Below, one piece after another: positions 15,501 to 22,849 of a stretch of 33,733 bases of DNA. A model generated the notes under the pieces. It was not told where the DNA came from. It searched no databases and saw nothing but the letters and a program-made list of their open reading frames with translations. The stretch is from Dokdonia sp. (lineage in GTDB: Bacteria > Bacteroidota > Bacteroidia > Flavobacteriales > Flavobacteriaceae), in contig JAHDEV010000016.1 of assembly GCA_020628615.1 (NCBI GenBank), positions 1 through 33,733 on the forward strand. Direction: 5' to 3'. Numbering within the stretch: the first letter of the stretch is position 1; every line of letters starts with the position of its first letter. The position numbers and the translations under genes were made by a program.

Positions 15501-15959
15501 AGTAGCGTGGGAAGCACGCAGAGTATCGCCGAAAATTTTGTATCTCGTAACTTTGACATTGATAATAGCGGCTTTAATCCTAAGGTATCATACCTTTTTG
15601 GAAAGCAATCTAGGATATCATTGTTTTATGAATTTCAAAACAAAGAAAACCAGAGCGAGGGACAAGAAAGATTAGATCAGCAAAATCTTGGCATCTCCTT
15701 TGCACTAGCAGATTTTGAAAAGATATCTGTTTCGGGTGAGATGAAGTTTATAAATAATGATTTTCGCGGAAGCGCATTTAGTCCGGTAGCCTATCAAATT
15801 TTAGAAGGACTACAGCCAGGATCAAATTTTACGTGGAATGTAATCGCACAAAAAAGAATTACGAAGTTTTTAGATCTTAATGTCTCTTACTTTGGAAGAA
15901 AGAGTGAAGAAACTAGAACAATTCACACTGGTAACATACAGATAAAAGCGTTCTTCTAA
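12534..15959 (+). CDS. Predicted large outer-membrane beta-barrel protein, function unknown
   Basis: The 1141-residue protein has a signal peptide (MRLFYVIICFLFTSTLLAQQ) and many short amphipathic strands with aromatic ends. It closes on a terminal strand ending in phenylalanine (GNIQIKAFF), as expected for an outer-membrane barrel. Blocks such as VSGSILRGVAVGNSQNSTLN, QISGKLSENVTLRASLQDAN and WNIRAGDINL recur in large uncharacterised Bacteroidota envelope proteins; I cannot name a family. Residues about 830-841 (DYNGDGVQELDE) form a canonical EF-hand-like calcium loop, placed just before a long run of predicted strands. One exact palindrome (13588) lies inside the gene and reads SFRES, and one decayed copy (15762) reads FRGS. 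A small lipoprotein gene follows 38 bp later. Confidence 0.75.
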   Translation: MRLFYVIICFLFTSTLLAQQTRTVKVATRDTIVIDSVSINPSLFSIKSLTGKTVDSSLYTIDYAKSILSLKAKKTTLPDSLEITYKLYPDFLTRRYSKFDKSQIVESTGALDKLVSLGVDKRKNSALPFSGLNVSGSILRGVAVGNSQNSTLNSELDLQISGKLSENVTLRASLQDANIPSQQGGYSQNLDEFDQIFIELFSDNWNIRAGDINLQNTDSYFGQFTKKIQGLSLSGTINHSDTKSTDLFGSGALVRGVFTQSTFTGQEGNQGPYKLTGPNGELFVLVVSGSETVYVNGIPLQRGENEDYVIDYNAGEIRFNATYPITSEMRINVEYQFSERRYTRVLAYAGGSFRESDNLKIAAHVYSESDIKNQPLQQNLTAEQVAILEAAGDNTAEMVAPSAVPDTFDTNKILYREIIVNGVEVFEFSTDPDESLFQVRFTNVGVNQGDYVLSTTNTLQRTFEYVAPVNGVPQGSFAPEVQLFSPTLLQLGVVNGSYTPSEKTSINFEAAGSKNDTNTFSTQDDGDNNGYALHLDMNQHLIKKDSTKLLKAFVDWDYIQEDFVNVEGLYNVEFNRDWNLENSLANANGLLLGTQNYSTIGLDYTDLQNGALTYTFQNLHFDGYYNGLRHRLLGRWQLGNLKTIANASILSTDDLLLSTNFTRVNARTIYDLKKAWVGGSLHLEDNLRVAKSDDSITPDSQRFNEYALYTGIGDSTNIYVEAGFKYRTNDSLRLNTIERVNTSNTYYLKSQLLKNEKTNLSIFVNYRNLVYTDQRESENSLNSRLLYDQRFANDIVRLNTVYETNSGTQPQQEFTYIQVDEGQGTHTWNDYNGDGVQELDEFEIAQFQDEADYVRVLLPNQVFVRTHQNRLSQQLTLQPGQWSGQKGIKKFLSHFYNQTSYILDKKVLRLSNDFSLNPFNEDENEIGATINLRNTLFFNRGKQRYTTSYSFLSNTSKTLLSTGLQEGKLLTHQLSFLHKIKESWLFNFKSSVGSTQSIAENFVSRNFDIDNSGFNPKVSYLFGKQSRISLFYEFQNKENQSEGQERLDQQNLGISFALADFEKISVSGEMKFINNDFRGSAFSPVAYQILEGLQPGSNFTWNVIAQKRITKFLDLNVSYFGRKSEETRTIHTGNIQIKAFF
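13588..13601. repeat. TTTCGCGAAA palindrome, copy 5 (inside outer-membrane protein gene)
   Basis: GCTTTCGCGAAAGC is a perfect 14-bp palindrome, translated AGC TTT CGC GAA AGC (SFRES). Confidence 0.93.
15762..15774. repeat. Decayed TTTCGCGAAA palindrome (inside the same gene)
   Basis: TTTCGCGGAAGCG differs at one base from TTTCGCGAAAGCG. It is read in the same frame as copy 5 (FRGS versus FRES). It may be a mutated copy or chance. Confidence 0.4.
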
Positions 15960-15997
15960 TTTTTTACGATATTTAAAGCACTAAAAACAACCTATTT

Positions 15998-16342
15998 ATG
16001 AAAAAGAAGCTATTTATTACCGGTATTACCTTAGTGACAGGGCTTATGCTCGCGAGCTGCGGTCAAAAAGCTACTACCGAGGAAAAAGCAAAAGAAGAAA
16101 CTACTATGCAATTTGATACTACGGGATACACATCTGGAACCATTGTACAATCTAAGACAGAGGGTGATTGCGAGTGGACGATAAAGCTTAAGGACGGTCG
16201 CTTTTTAGACCCTATGACTATAGATAAAGATTTTATTAAAGACGGTGCTACCGTATGGATCAAGTTTTTACCACAAAGACGTATGCAACGTTGTGACAAG
16301 GCGAGTCCTGTAGCGATAAGTGAAATAAAGTTAAGAGAGTAA
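15998..16342 (+). CDS. Small conserved lipoprotein, function unknown
   Basis: The 114-residue product begins MKKKLFITGITLVTGLMLASC, a lipoprotein signal with lipidated Cys21. A short polar linker rich in Lys, Glu and Thr follows, then a compact domain of about 75 residues (YTSGTIVQSKTEGDCEWTIK to SEIKLRE) that looks mainly beta. Two cysteines, in GDCEW and QRCDK, could form a disulfide after export. I do not recognise a named family, although similar short lipoproteins occur in Bacteroidota. It follows the large outer-membrane protein gene by 38 bp on the same strand and ends in a strong hairpin, so the two are probably one transcript. A role as partner of the outer-membrane protein is speculation. 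Confidence 0.75.
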   Translation: MKKKLFITGITLVTGLMLASCGQKATTEEKAKEETTMQFDTTGYTSGTIVQSKTEGDCEWTIKLKDGRFLDPMTIDKDFIKDGATVWIKFLPQRRMQRCDKASPVAISEIKLRE

Positions 16343-16356
16343 TCTTAACTTTAAAT

Positions 16357-16392
16357 TTAAAAGCCCCATTGTAAAAACAATGGGGCTTTTTT
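16357..16392. terminator. Bidirectional terminator hairpin
   Basis: AAAAGCCCCATTGT pairs perfectly (14 bp) with ACAATGGGGCTTTT around an AAAA loop, followed by T on the plus strand and T-rich sequence on the minus strand. It lies between two convergent genes and should stop transcription both ways. Confidence 0.9.
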
Positions 16393-16412
16393 AATAATTA
16401 AAAATTACTAGC

Positions 16413-19370
16413 TTATTTTACTACTAATTTTTGAGTTCTAACAGATGTTCCGTCAATCGTTCCTACTTGAACAATGTAAACACCTTTAGATACATAATTC
16501 ATATCAAGGCTATACGTGTAACGATCACCCTGCTTAGTCATATTATAATAAAGAATTTCTTGACCTAACATATTGTAAACTCTTAGGCCAGCTAGCTCTT
16601 CATAGCTTGTAATAAAGTTGATATCAAAATTATTCTTTGATGATTCAACAATAGTAAAATCTGCCTGTGCAAATTCTTCGTCTTGAAGTCCTAACAGCAT
16701 CCCGCTTATATTAACCGTGAAATCATTTGTTCTTCCAAATGCTAAGTCACCACAAGGGTCTGTCACATCTCCTGCTGTACTTTCATCTTCGCCACGCAAA
16801 CGCATTTTATGCATTCCCGTTGTTAATGCTGGAAAATCGTTAAAATCAACAGTAAATTCAAAATCCGAATTTGCTATCGCTACTTGCTCACTTGAGATAA
16901 GCTCATCATCTTCAAAAGCATTATTATCATTAAAATCTATCCAAAGTGCATAAATAGAATCGGCAAACCCCATTTGTAAGGTACCTACAAATGGATTTTC
17001 TTCTAATATGATATTAAATACAATATCAGAATTATCACTGTAACCTACAGAAGTTGCACTACAATCTACAGCAATATCTTGATCTGCCCACTGAAATTGT
17101 GTTACACCATCATTGAAACCATCACAATCAGATTCTGGTTGACATATAAAGTTACTTACTTCAAATGTAAAGTCATCATTAGTCTCATCTGCATCAGCAG
17201 CCATCTCAGTACCAGCAACTATTGTATAATCTCCAAGTTCTGAAAGATCTATTGTAGCAGTAAAAGCATATGTTGCTGTTTCACCACTCGCTATAGATCC
17301 AGAAAAAGTCTCTTGTACTGCAGCTCCACCATCTAAGGTATAAAACACTGGTATTGAAGTTTGTGTTTCTCCTCCAAAGTTTTGTATAGTTATCGTTACA
17401 ACTTCTGCATCCGACAATCCTGAACCTGACTCTGGCGTTGTAATAGCTATAACACCAGTATCTACCGGATTAAGATGAGTCACCTCTTTAGTAGTAGAAT
17501 CATTTGAGTTATCTTCATCTGCTGCAAATGATGTAGAAGCTACGATAGAATACGTTTGACCTACTGCAGATAAATCTGCTTGGGTTGCAAAAGTAAATGT
17601 AGCCGAAGTAGCAGATGCAATTGTTCCGGTAAATGCCTCTGTCACTAAAGCTCCTCCATCTATTTGATAAGTCACATCAAACCCTGATTTATCATTTTCG
17701 CCAAAGTTAAAAATAGTTACAGTAACGTCTTCAGTTGCTGTTAGTGTACCCGTTACCGGTGTATCAATACTAGTTACTCCTAGATCATTTGGAAAGTTAG
17801 GTGCAATTTGAAAAACACCCAATACATTAGCACGTCCGCTCGCTCCTACATATTCATTTAAGAACCAAAATTCTTTACCGTTTACTGGATCTACATCCAT
17901 CTTTCCGTAATCTCCATAACGTTCAGACCCAGGTATATTTCCTGATCCTTTTGCTATTAGTGTTTCTTCAACACTCATTGTACCTGGAGCATCTCCAGCA
18001 TATCTTCCTGTATAATATGAACTTAATACTAAGTCCACACTTCCATCTGTAGGTGTGTCTGGTCCTGCCATAGCTGTATACCCTAAACCTATATTTCCTT
18101 GAGAGTCCATAGCCATACTACCGTGCCAAGCGTGTTTTCCGTCTGGAGCGGTATAAGTTCCTTCTTGGAATAAAGACCAAGCACCACCATCACTATCTTG
18201 TCTAAGCTCAATCCATCTTATACCAGCTAGCTCTGCAGCACTACCATCTGTATCTACTACAAAGTTAAATACCGCTGAATTGTGGTCTCCAAATTTTCTA
18301 AATTGTGCTTGATTCATAATTGTAGCTTGTAAAGCATCAATATCTTGACCTCCAGGCTGTGTTAGGTTTGCAAATGACCCATTATCAAATACAGATATAA
18401 AAGGAGCGGTTGATATTTCTAATGGAGCCGAAACTGTAGAATTTGCTGGCGTATCCCAGTCCATTGTCGCCTCCCATAGTTTTATGTGATCTGTTGTAAC
18501 CCCGCCCCAAGCGTCATCTTGAAGATATACAATAGGGCATCCTCCTGTTGTAGGGTGATTATCATCTGTAATATTTAAAGCTTGCGGACTGTGGAAACCA
18601 CTAGTTACAATACCTGGTAATTCAAAACCTGCCATCTGTGCAGCAGGATCTGGTGATCCATCTCCAAGAAATGCTCTTTCAAGAACCCATAGCTTGGTAG
18701 AACCTCCAGTATTTTCAGTCACATAGTATCCATCTCTCCAAACTGAAAGTTTATTGTAGTCAGATATGTTTGGAAAATTATACACAGTCCAGTCTGAGGT
18801 TACAGGATCTGGCCCATTTGAGATTGCTACTTGAACTCCGCCTCCTAAAAATGAAACTACCCAACGATCTGCTAGGTTATCATATGATACGGTAAGATCA
18901 CAACATCCAGAAGCAGGAAATATATTGCCTGTTCCTAATTGTGCTGTTAATGGTGTCCCATCTTTGTCAAAAATCCTAAATCCTGTATTAAATACAGCAA
19001 AATAATGATTTGGACCTACTGCTCCAGACGGGTCTGTAGGTTGTGAGTTAGAAAGTGCCGTTTCTAGCACGAGACTTGGTGTTCTACCTTGTATCGTGTT
19101 TGTACTTCTATGCTGGCTTTGAGCAAGAACATCGTCTCCTGTAGATCCTTTGCCTGGCACTATTTCATATTTAGACGCACGTCCATCTTGGACAGGCCCT
19201 GGCTTATCAACAGAAGGAATAAGTTCTGAGCGTGACGCTATAGAAGGCATTTGGGTTACAGTAGCAGCAGTGGTAACGCTAAAGGGGCCAACTGGCTCCA
19301 CTTGCTGAGCAGAAACTCCAAAGCCAAAGGCTAAAAGTGCAATGCACAACAGAAGGTTAAATTTTTTCAT
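16413..19370 (-). CDS. T9SS-exported multidomain protein (CARDB-like, GEVED, type A sorting domain)
   Basis: The 985-residue protein has a signal peptide (MKKFNLLLCIALLAFGFGVSAQ). Residues about 95-520 form a large extracellular region with DPSGAVGPNHYFAVFNTGF and repeated aromatic blocks, of unknown activity. Two similar CARDB/Ig-like repeats follow at about 525-735 (DLGVTSIDTPVTG... and DTGVIAITTPESG...). Next comes a GEVED-type domain with YALWIDFNDNNAFEDDEL, and finally a type A sorting domain ending GVYIVQVGTIDGTSVRTQKL. The last domain directs passage through the type IX secretion system and attachment or release at the cell surface. It stands alone between terminators. It may be a surface adhesin or a degradative enzyme; no catalytic motif was recognised. 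Confidence 0.88.
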   Translation of the reverse strand: MKKFNLLLCIALLAFGFGVSAQQVEPVGPFSVTTAATVTQMPSIASRSELIPSVDKPGPVQDGRASKYEIVPGKGSTGDDVLAQSQHRSTNTIQGRTPSLVLETALSNSQPTDPSGAVGPNHYFAVFNTGFRIFDKDGTPLTAQLGTGNIFPASGCCDLTVSYDNLADRWVVSFLGGGVQVAISNGPDPVTSDWTVYNFPNISDYNKLSVWRDGYYVTENTGGSTKLWVLERAFLGDGSPDPAAQMAGFELPGIVTSGFHSPQALNITDDNHPTTGGCPIVYLQDDAWGGVTTDHIKLWEATMDWDTPANSTVSAPLEISTAPFISVFDNGSFANLTQPGGQDIDALQATIMNQAQFRKFGDHNSAVFNFVVDTDGSAAELAGIRWIELRQDSDGGAWSLFQEGTYTAPDGKHAWHGSMAMDSQGNIGLGYTAMAGPDTPTDGSVDLVLSSYYTGRYAGDAPGTMSVEETLIAKGSGNIPGSERYGDYGKMDVDPVNGKEFWFLNEYVGASGRANVLGVFQIAPNFPNDLGVTSIDTPVTGTLTATEDVTVTIFNFGENDKSGFDVTYQIDGGALVTEAFTGTIASATSATFTFATQADLSAVGQTYSIVASTSFAADEDNSNDSTTKEVTHLNPVDTGVIAITTPESGSGLSDAEVVTITIQNFGGETQTSIPVFYTLDGGAAVQETFSGSIASGETATYAFTATIDLSELGDYTIVAGTEMAADADETNDDFTFEVSNFICQPESDCDGFNDGVTQFQWADQDIAVDCSATSVGYSDNSDIVFNIILEENPFVGTLQMGFADSIYALWIDFNDNNAFEDDELISSEQVAIANSDFEFTVDFNDFPALTTGMHKMRLRGEDESTAGDVTDPCGDLAFGRTNDFTVNISGMLLGLQDEEFAQADFTIVESSKNNFDINFITSYEELAGLRVYNMLGQEILYYNMTKQGDRYTYSLDMNYVSKGVYIVQVGTIDGTSVRTQKLVVK

Positions 19371-19442
19371 TTTGTAGTTTTTGGTTATATAAATAATTTG
19401 TTAAATAGTTCCTAAAAATAACAAAAACACACCTTAAAGCAT

Positions 19443-19466
19443 AAAAAAACACCCATTAAATGGGCG
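19443..19466 (-). terminator. Rho-independent terminator of glyS
   Basis: On the minus strand CGCCCA pairs with TGGGTG (one G-T wobble) across a TTTAA loop, followed by seven T. It lies 27 nt past the glyS stop codon. Confidence 0.72.
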
Positions 19467-19492
19467 TTTTAACAATGTATGCATAATATTAA

Positions 19493-21028
19493 TTAAGCTA
19501 TCCAGTGCTTAAAATTTACTTCCTTATCTATAATTGCTGCGAGATCTGCAATAGGCACACGCTTTTGCTCCATTGTATCTCTGTGGCGTATGGTCACCAT
19601 TTTATCTTCTAGCGTATCGTGATCAACAGTGATACAGAAAGGTGTTCCGTTTGCATCTTGTCTTCTGTAACGCTTACCTACAGCATCTTTCTCATCATAA
19701 AACACATTAAAGTCAAACTTTAGATCATCTATAATTTGCTTTGCTACCTCTGGTAAGCCATCTTTCTTTACAAGCGGAAATACAGCTGCTTTTATAGGCG
19801 CAAGTACAGCAGGTAATTTAAGTACTGTTCTTGTAGTGTTGTTTTCTAACTCTTCCTCAACCAGCGAATTAGAAAATACAGCTAGAAACATACGATCAAG
19901 ACCTATTGAGGTTTCTAAGACATAAGGAGTATAACTCGCATTATCTTCGTGATCAAAATATTGTAGCTTTTTACCAGAAAACTCTTCGTGTGCCTTAAGG
20001 TCAAAATCTGTGCGAGAGTGTATACCCTCTAGCTCTTTAAATCCGAATGGAAATTTAAACTCAATATCTGCCGCAGCATCTGCATAGTGAGCCAGCTTCT
20101 CGTGATCGTGAAAACGGTAATTATCCTCTCCCATACCTAGAGATAAGTGCCACTTCATTCTGGCTTCTTTCCAGTGTTTATACCACTCGCCTTGTGTTCC
20201 GGGTTTTATAAAAAATTGCATCTCCATTTGCTCAAACTCTCGCATTCTAAAGATAAACTGTCTTGCAACAATCTCATTTCTAAAAGCCTTACCCGTTTGT
20301 GCAATTCCAAAAGGAATCTTCATACGCCCCGTTTTCTGAACGTTTAAGAAGTTTACAAAAATACCTTGAGCAGTTTCTGGTCGCAAGTATAGATCCATAG
20401 CGCTCTCTGCGCTAGCTCCTAGCTTAGTTCCAAACATAAGGTTAAACTGTTTTACATCTGTCCAGTTTTTACTACCGCTTAGTGGGCAACCTATTTCTAA
20501 CTCTTCTATGAGCAGTTTTACGTCTGCCAGGTCTTCTTTTTCTAGTGACTTACCTAGGCGAGATAAAATCGTATCTATCTTTTCTTGATACCCAAGTACA
20601 CGTGGGTTTGTGCTTATAAATTCTTCTTTATTAAACGCATCCCCAAAACGCTTTTGAGCCTTTTTTACTTCCTTTTCGATTTTTGTTTCAATCTTAAGGC
20701 AGTAGTCTTCTACCAGCACATCTGCTCTGTAACGTTTTTTTGAATCCTTATTATCTATTAACGGATCACTAAAAGCATCTACGTGACCAGAAGCCTTCCA
20801 GGTAGTAGGATGCATAAAGATTGCCGCATCAAGGCCTACAATATTATCGTGCATTTGCACCATAGATTTCCACCAGTAGTCACGTATGTTTTTCTTTAAC
20901 TCTACACCGTTTTGACCGTAATCATAAACAGCGCTTAGTCCGTCATATATTTCGCTACTTTGAAAAACGTAGCCATATTCCTTTGCGTGAGAGATTACTT
21001 TTTTAAATTGATCGTCTTGTTGAGCCAT
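19493..21028 (-). CDS. glyS: Glycine--tRNA ligase (alpha2 type)
   Basis: The 511-residue class II synthetase charges tRNA-Gly with glycine. It is the single-chain homodimeric form, not the GlyQ/GlyS tetramer. Visible blocks are SSEIYDGLSAVYDYGQNGVE near the N-terminus, WKASGHVDAFSDPL, QFNLMFGT, YLRPETAQGIFVNF, motif 2 FRNEIVARQFIFRMREFEQM, motif 3 GLDRMFLAVF, and a C-terminal anticodon-binding domain (LAPIKAAVFPL). The CPLSGSKNW stretch stands where other homologues carry a second zinc-ligand cysteine. The frame and length are intact. It ends in a terminator. Upstream lie a TTTCGCGAAA palindrome 44 nt from the start and a weak TATTTTTA box further up. Confidence 0.97.
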   Translation of the reverse strand: MAQQDDQFKKVISHAKEYGYVFQSSEIYDGLSAVYDYGQNGVELKKNIRDYWWKSMVQMHDNIVGLDAAIFMHPTTWKASGHVDAFSDPLIDNKDSKKRYRADVLVEDYCLKIETKIEKEVKKAQKRFGDAFNKEEFISTNPRVLGYQEKIDTILSRLGKSLEKEDLADVKLLIEELEIGCPLSGSKNWTDVKQFNLMFGTKLGASAESAMDLYLRPETAQGIFVNFLNVQKTGRMKIPFGIAQTGKAFRNEIVARQFIFRMREFEQMEMQFFIKPGTQGEWYKHWKEARMKWHLSLGMGEDNYRFHDHEKLAHYADAAADIEFKFPFGFKELEGIHSRTDFDLKAHEEFSGKKLQYFDHEDNASYTPYVLETSIGLDRMFLAVFSNSLVEEELENNTTRTVLKLPAVLAPIKAAVFPLVKKDGLPEVAKQIIDDLKFDFNVFYDEKDAVGKRYRRQDANGTPFCITVDHDTLEDKMVTIRHRDTMEQKRVPIADLAAIIDKEVNFKHWIA

Positions 21029-21071
21029 AGTATGTAGATGGTTATAATACTGATGATTTATGTGGAGCTGT

Positions 21072-21093
21072 TTCCGCTTTCGCGAAAGCGTAA
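21072..21093. repeat. TTTCGCGAAA palindrome, copy 6 (upstream of glyS)
   Basis: A 22-bp element with a single mismatch in the left arm (TTCCGC instead of TTACGC). It lies in the 164-bp gap before glyS and about 100 nt past the coiled-coil gene on the same strand. Confidence 0.93.
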
Positions 21094-21192
21094 TAAAAAC
21101 CCTTTAAATCTCAATAATTGAGAGTAATATTTACTTATTTAACTAGCCGTAAAAATAGTAATCCATCTGTAGTTATGGAAATTGCAAGCAAC

Positions 21193-22074
21193 CTATTTTA
21201 AGGTAAGGGTTGTAGAGAGTAACATTGCTTGATCGTGGAAAACGCGCACAGTGTATGCGCCTCTATCTATTTGCTGTACGGGAAGCACTAGCTCGCATAT
21301 GGTGTATGCCTTATTTGAGTACGGGATTTTAGTTTTTGTATTATATACAATCTCTTCTCCACTAGGCCATTTTTCTGATCGCTCTACACCTAGCATTTTA
21401 CCCTGCTCGTTAAGAACTTGCACATAAAAGATTTTATCGCCTGCTACTGCCAGTTGATTGTCATTTACCGTAAAACAGACTTGTATCATCTCTACACGAC
21501 TGGCGCGAGAGGTGATTACAAATTTACCACTGTTGCGTTGTATAACGCCGCGTGCAGCAAGGTTACTCACGGTGAGCTTTGCTCCTTGTGTGAGCCTATC
21601 TGCAAGCTCTCTATTAGATTTTTGAATACTGTCTTGAGACTTTTTTGCATCATCTAGTGCTTTTTGTGTCTCTTGCTGGAGTGTTGCCAGCCTTTTGGTT
21701 TCTAGGGTAAGGCTGTCATTTTCGGTAATAAAGTACTCACGCTCTCTACGTAGTTTTTGTATCTCGAGCTGAAATTGTCGCATCTTTGACCTAGTAACAT
21801 CTTCTCCTTGAAGTGTCTTTTTGAGCTCTATAAGTCTTACTTGTGCTTGTTTGAGGTTTGCTTTTAACGCATCACGTTCTTCTAGCAGTGTGCTATATTT
21901 TGATATTTCTTGCTCAAGTTGCGTAGCTATTTGTGCTTTCTCTGTGAGTAATTGTGCTTCTCTCTTTTGCACCTCACTTTGAAAATCATACGTATAATAC
22001 CCTAACCCAGACACAACTAGACATAATAGTATAACAAGAATTAGTAAAGTATTATTGGTACTTTTAGTACGCAT
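21193..22074 (-). CDS. Single-pass membrane coiled-coil protein, function unknown
   Basis: The 293-residue product has one N-terminal transmembrane helix (NNTLLILVILLCLVVSGLGY, residues about 7-26) and then a coiled coil of roughly 130 residues rich in Glu, Lys, Gln and Leu. After residue about 165 a globular, mainly beta domain follows (LTVSNLAARGVIQRNSGKFV to the end), containing MIQVCFTVNDNQLAVAGDKI and AYTVRVFHDQAMLL. Homologues in Flavobacteriaceae have sometimes been labelled as chromosome partitioning proteins, but no ParA P-loop is present, so that label is not supported. The topology suggests the coiled coil projects into the periplasm. Its start codon is only 2 bp from the divergent comF ATG, so each promoter must overlap the other gene or lie inside it. 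Confidence 0.75.
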   Translation of the reverse strand: MRTKSTNNTLLILVILLCLVVSGLGYYTYDFQSEVQKREAQLLTEKAQIATQLEQEISKYSTLLEERDALKANLKQAQVRLIELKKTLQGEDVTRSKMRQFQLEIQKLRREREYFITENDSLTLETKRLATLQQETQKALDDAKKSQDSIQKSNRELADRLTQGAKLTVSNLAARGVIQRNSGKFVITSRASRVEMIQVCFTVNDNQLAVAGDKIFYVQVLNEQGKMLGVERSEKWPSGEEIVYNTKTKIPYSNKAYTICELVLPVQQIDRGAYTVRVFHDQAMLLSTTLTLK

Positions 22075-22076
22075 AG

Positions 22077-22808
22077 ATGGTCTATTATTCGCTCAAAGGC
22101 GTTAAATTAGAAAAAAAAAGTAAAACCTTGCTACAATCTTTAAGATCTCTGTTTTTTCCTGAAAGTTGTAAATCTTGCGACAATGAGCTTCTTGAGGCAG
22201 AAATTATGATTTGCACACAATGTAGACATACACTCCCTCTTACAGATTTTCATAGGTACAACGACCCTGCAATAAAAAAAGTATTTTACGGGCGTCTCAA
22301 TCTTGAAGAAGCGACAGCCTTATTTTATTTTGAGAAAAAAGGTCCCGTGCAAGAACTCTTACATAACTTAAAGTATAGAGGTCACAAAAACATAAGCGAG
22401 TTTTTAGGCAACTGGCTAGGTGCAGACCTTGCTACTCTTGATAACTATAAAGGAATAGATTGCATTGTGCCCGTACCTATACACCCTAAAAAGAAGAAAA
22501 CAAGAGGATACAATCAAGTAGCCGGTTTTGGTAAAGCGCTTGCAACGTCACTTACTGCTACATATAGAGATGATGTGCTTATAAAGTCTAAGAATACGAA
22601 GACTCAAGTTTTTAAAGGCCGTTTTACTCGCAGTGACGAGATGCTTGATGCTTTTACCGTAGCGGTAGACAACTCGCTAGAAGGAAAGCATATTTTACTA
22701 TGTGATGACATACTCACTACGGGAGCCACGCTGGAGGCCTGCGCATTGCAGCTGCTTAAAATCCCTAATATTAAGTTAAGTATTGCTGTTATGGCAATAG
22801 CGCAATAG
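22077..22808 (+). CDS. comF: ComF family phosphoribosyltransferase-like protein
   Basis: The 243-residue protein has an N-terminal double zinc-ribbon-like segment (CKSC and CTQC) and a C-terminal phosphoribosyltransferase domain with the PRPP loop ILLCDDILTTGATLEAC. ComF proteins are linked to DNA uptake and recombination in competent bacteria, acting in the cytoplasm. The IVPVPIHPKKKKTRGYNQV block is also typical. The ORF-track ATG gives MVYYSLKGVKLEKKSK before the family-like start, while a TTG at 22128 would give MLQSLRSLFFPESC and has a TAAATTAG box 17 nt upstream. I regard the TTG as a serious alternative. The gene is divergent from the coiled-coil gene with only 2 bp between the track starts. 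Confidence 0.88.
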   Translation: MVYYSLKGVKLEKKSKTLLQSLRSLFFPESCKSCDNELLEAEIMICTQCRHTLPLTDFHRYNDPAIKKVFYGRLNLEEATALFYFEKKGPVQELLHNLKYRGHKNISEFLGNWLGADLATLDNYKGIDCIVPVPIHPKKKKTRGYNQVAGFGKALATSLTATYRDDVLIKSKNTKTQVFKGRFTRSDEMLDAFTVAVDNSLEGKHILLCDDILTTGATLEACALQLLKIPNIKLSIAVMAIAQ

Positions 22809-22849
22809 GTATTTCGTTTTGGGTAAATTAATTGTTTCTTTGCAAATAG

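Noticed and set aside
16048-16057. GCTCGCGAGC palindrome in the small lipoprotein gene
   Set aside because: It shares only TCGCGA with the repeat, and its codons (ATG CTC GCG AGC TGC) encode the lipobox MLASC, so protein constraint explains it.
21193-22074. Calling the coiled-coil membrane protein a ParA chromosome partitioning protein
   Set aside because: No Walker P-loop and a membrane anchor; the topology is incompatible with ParA.
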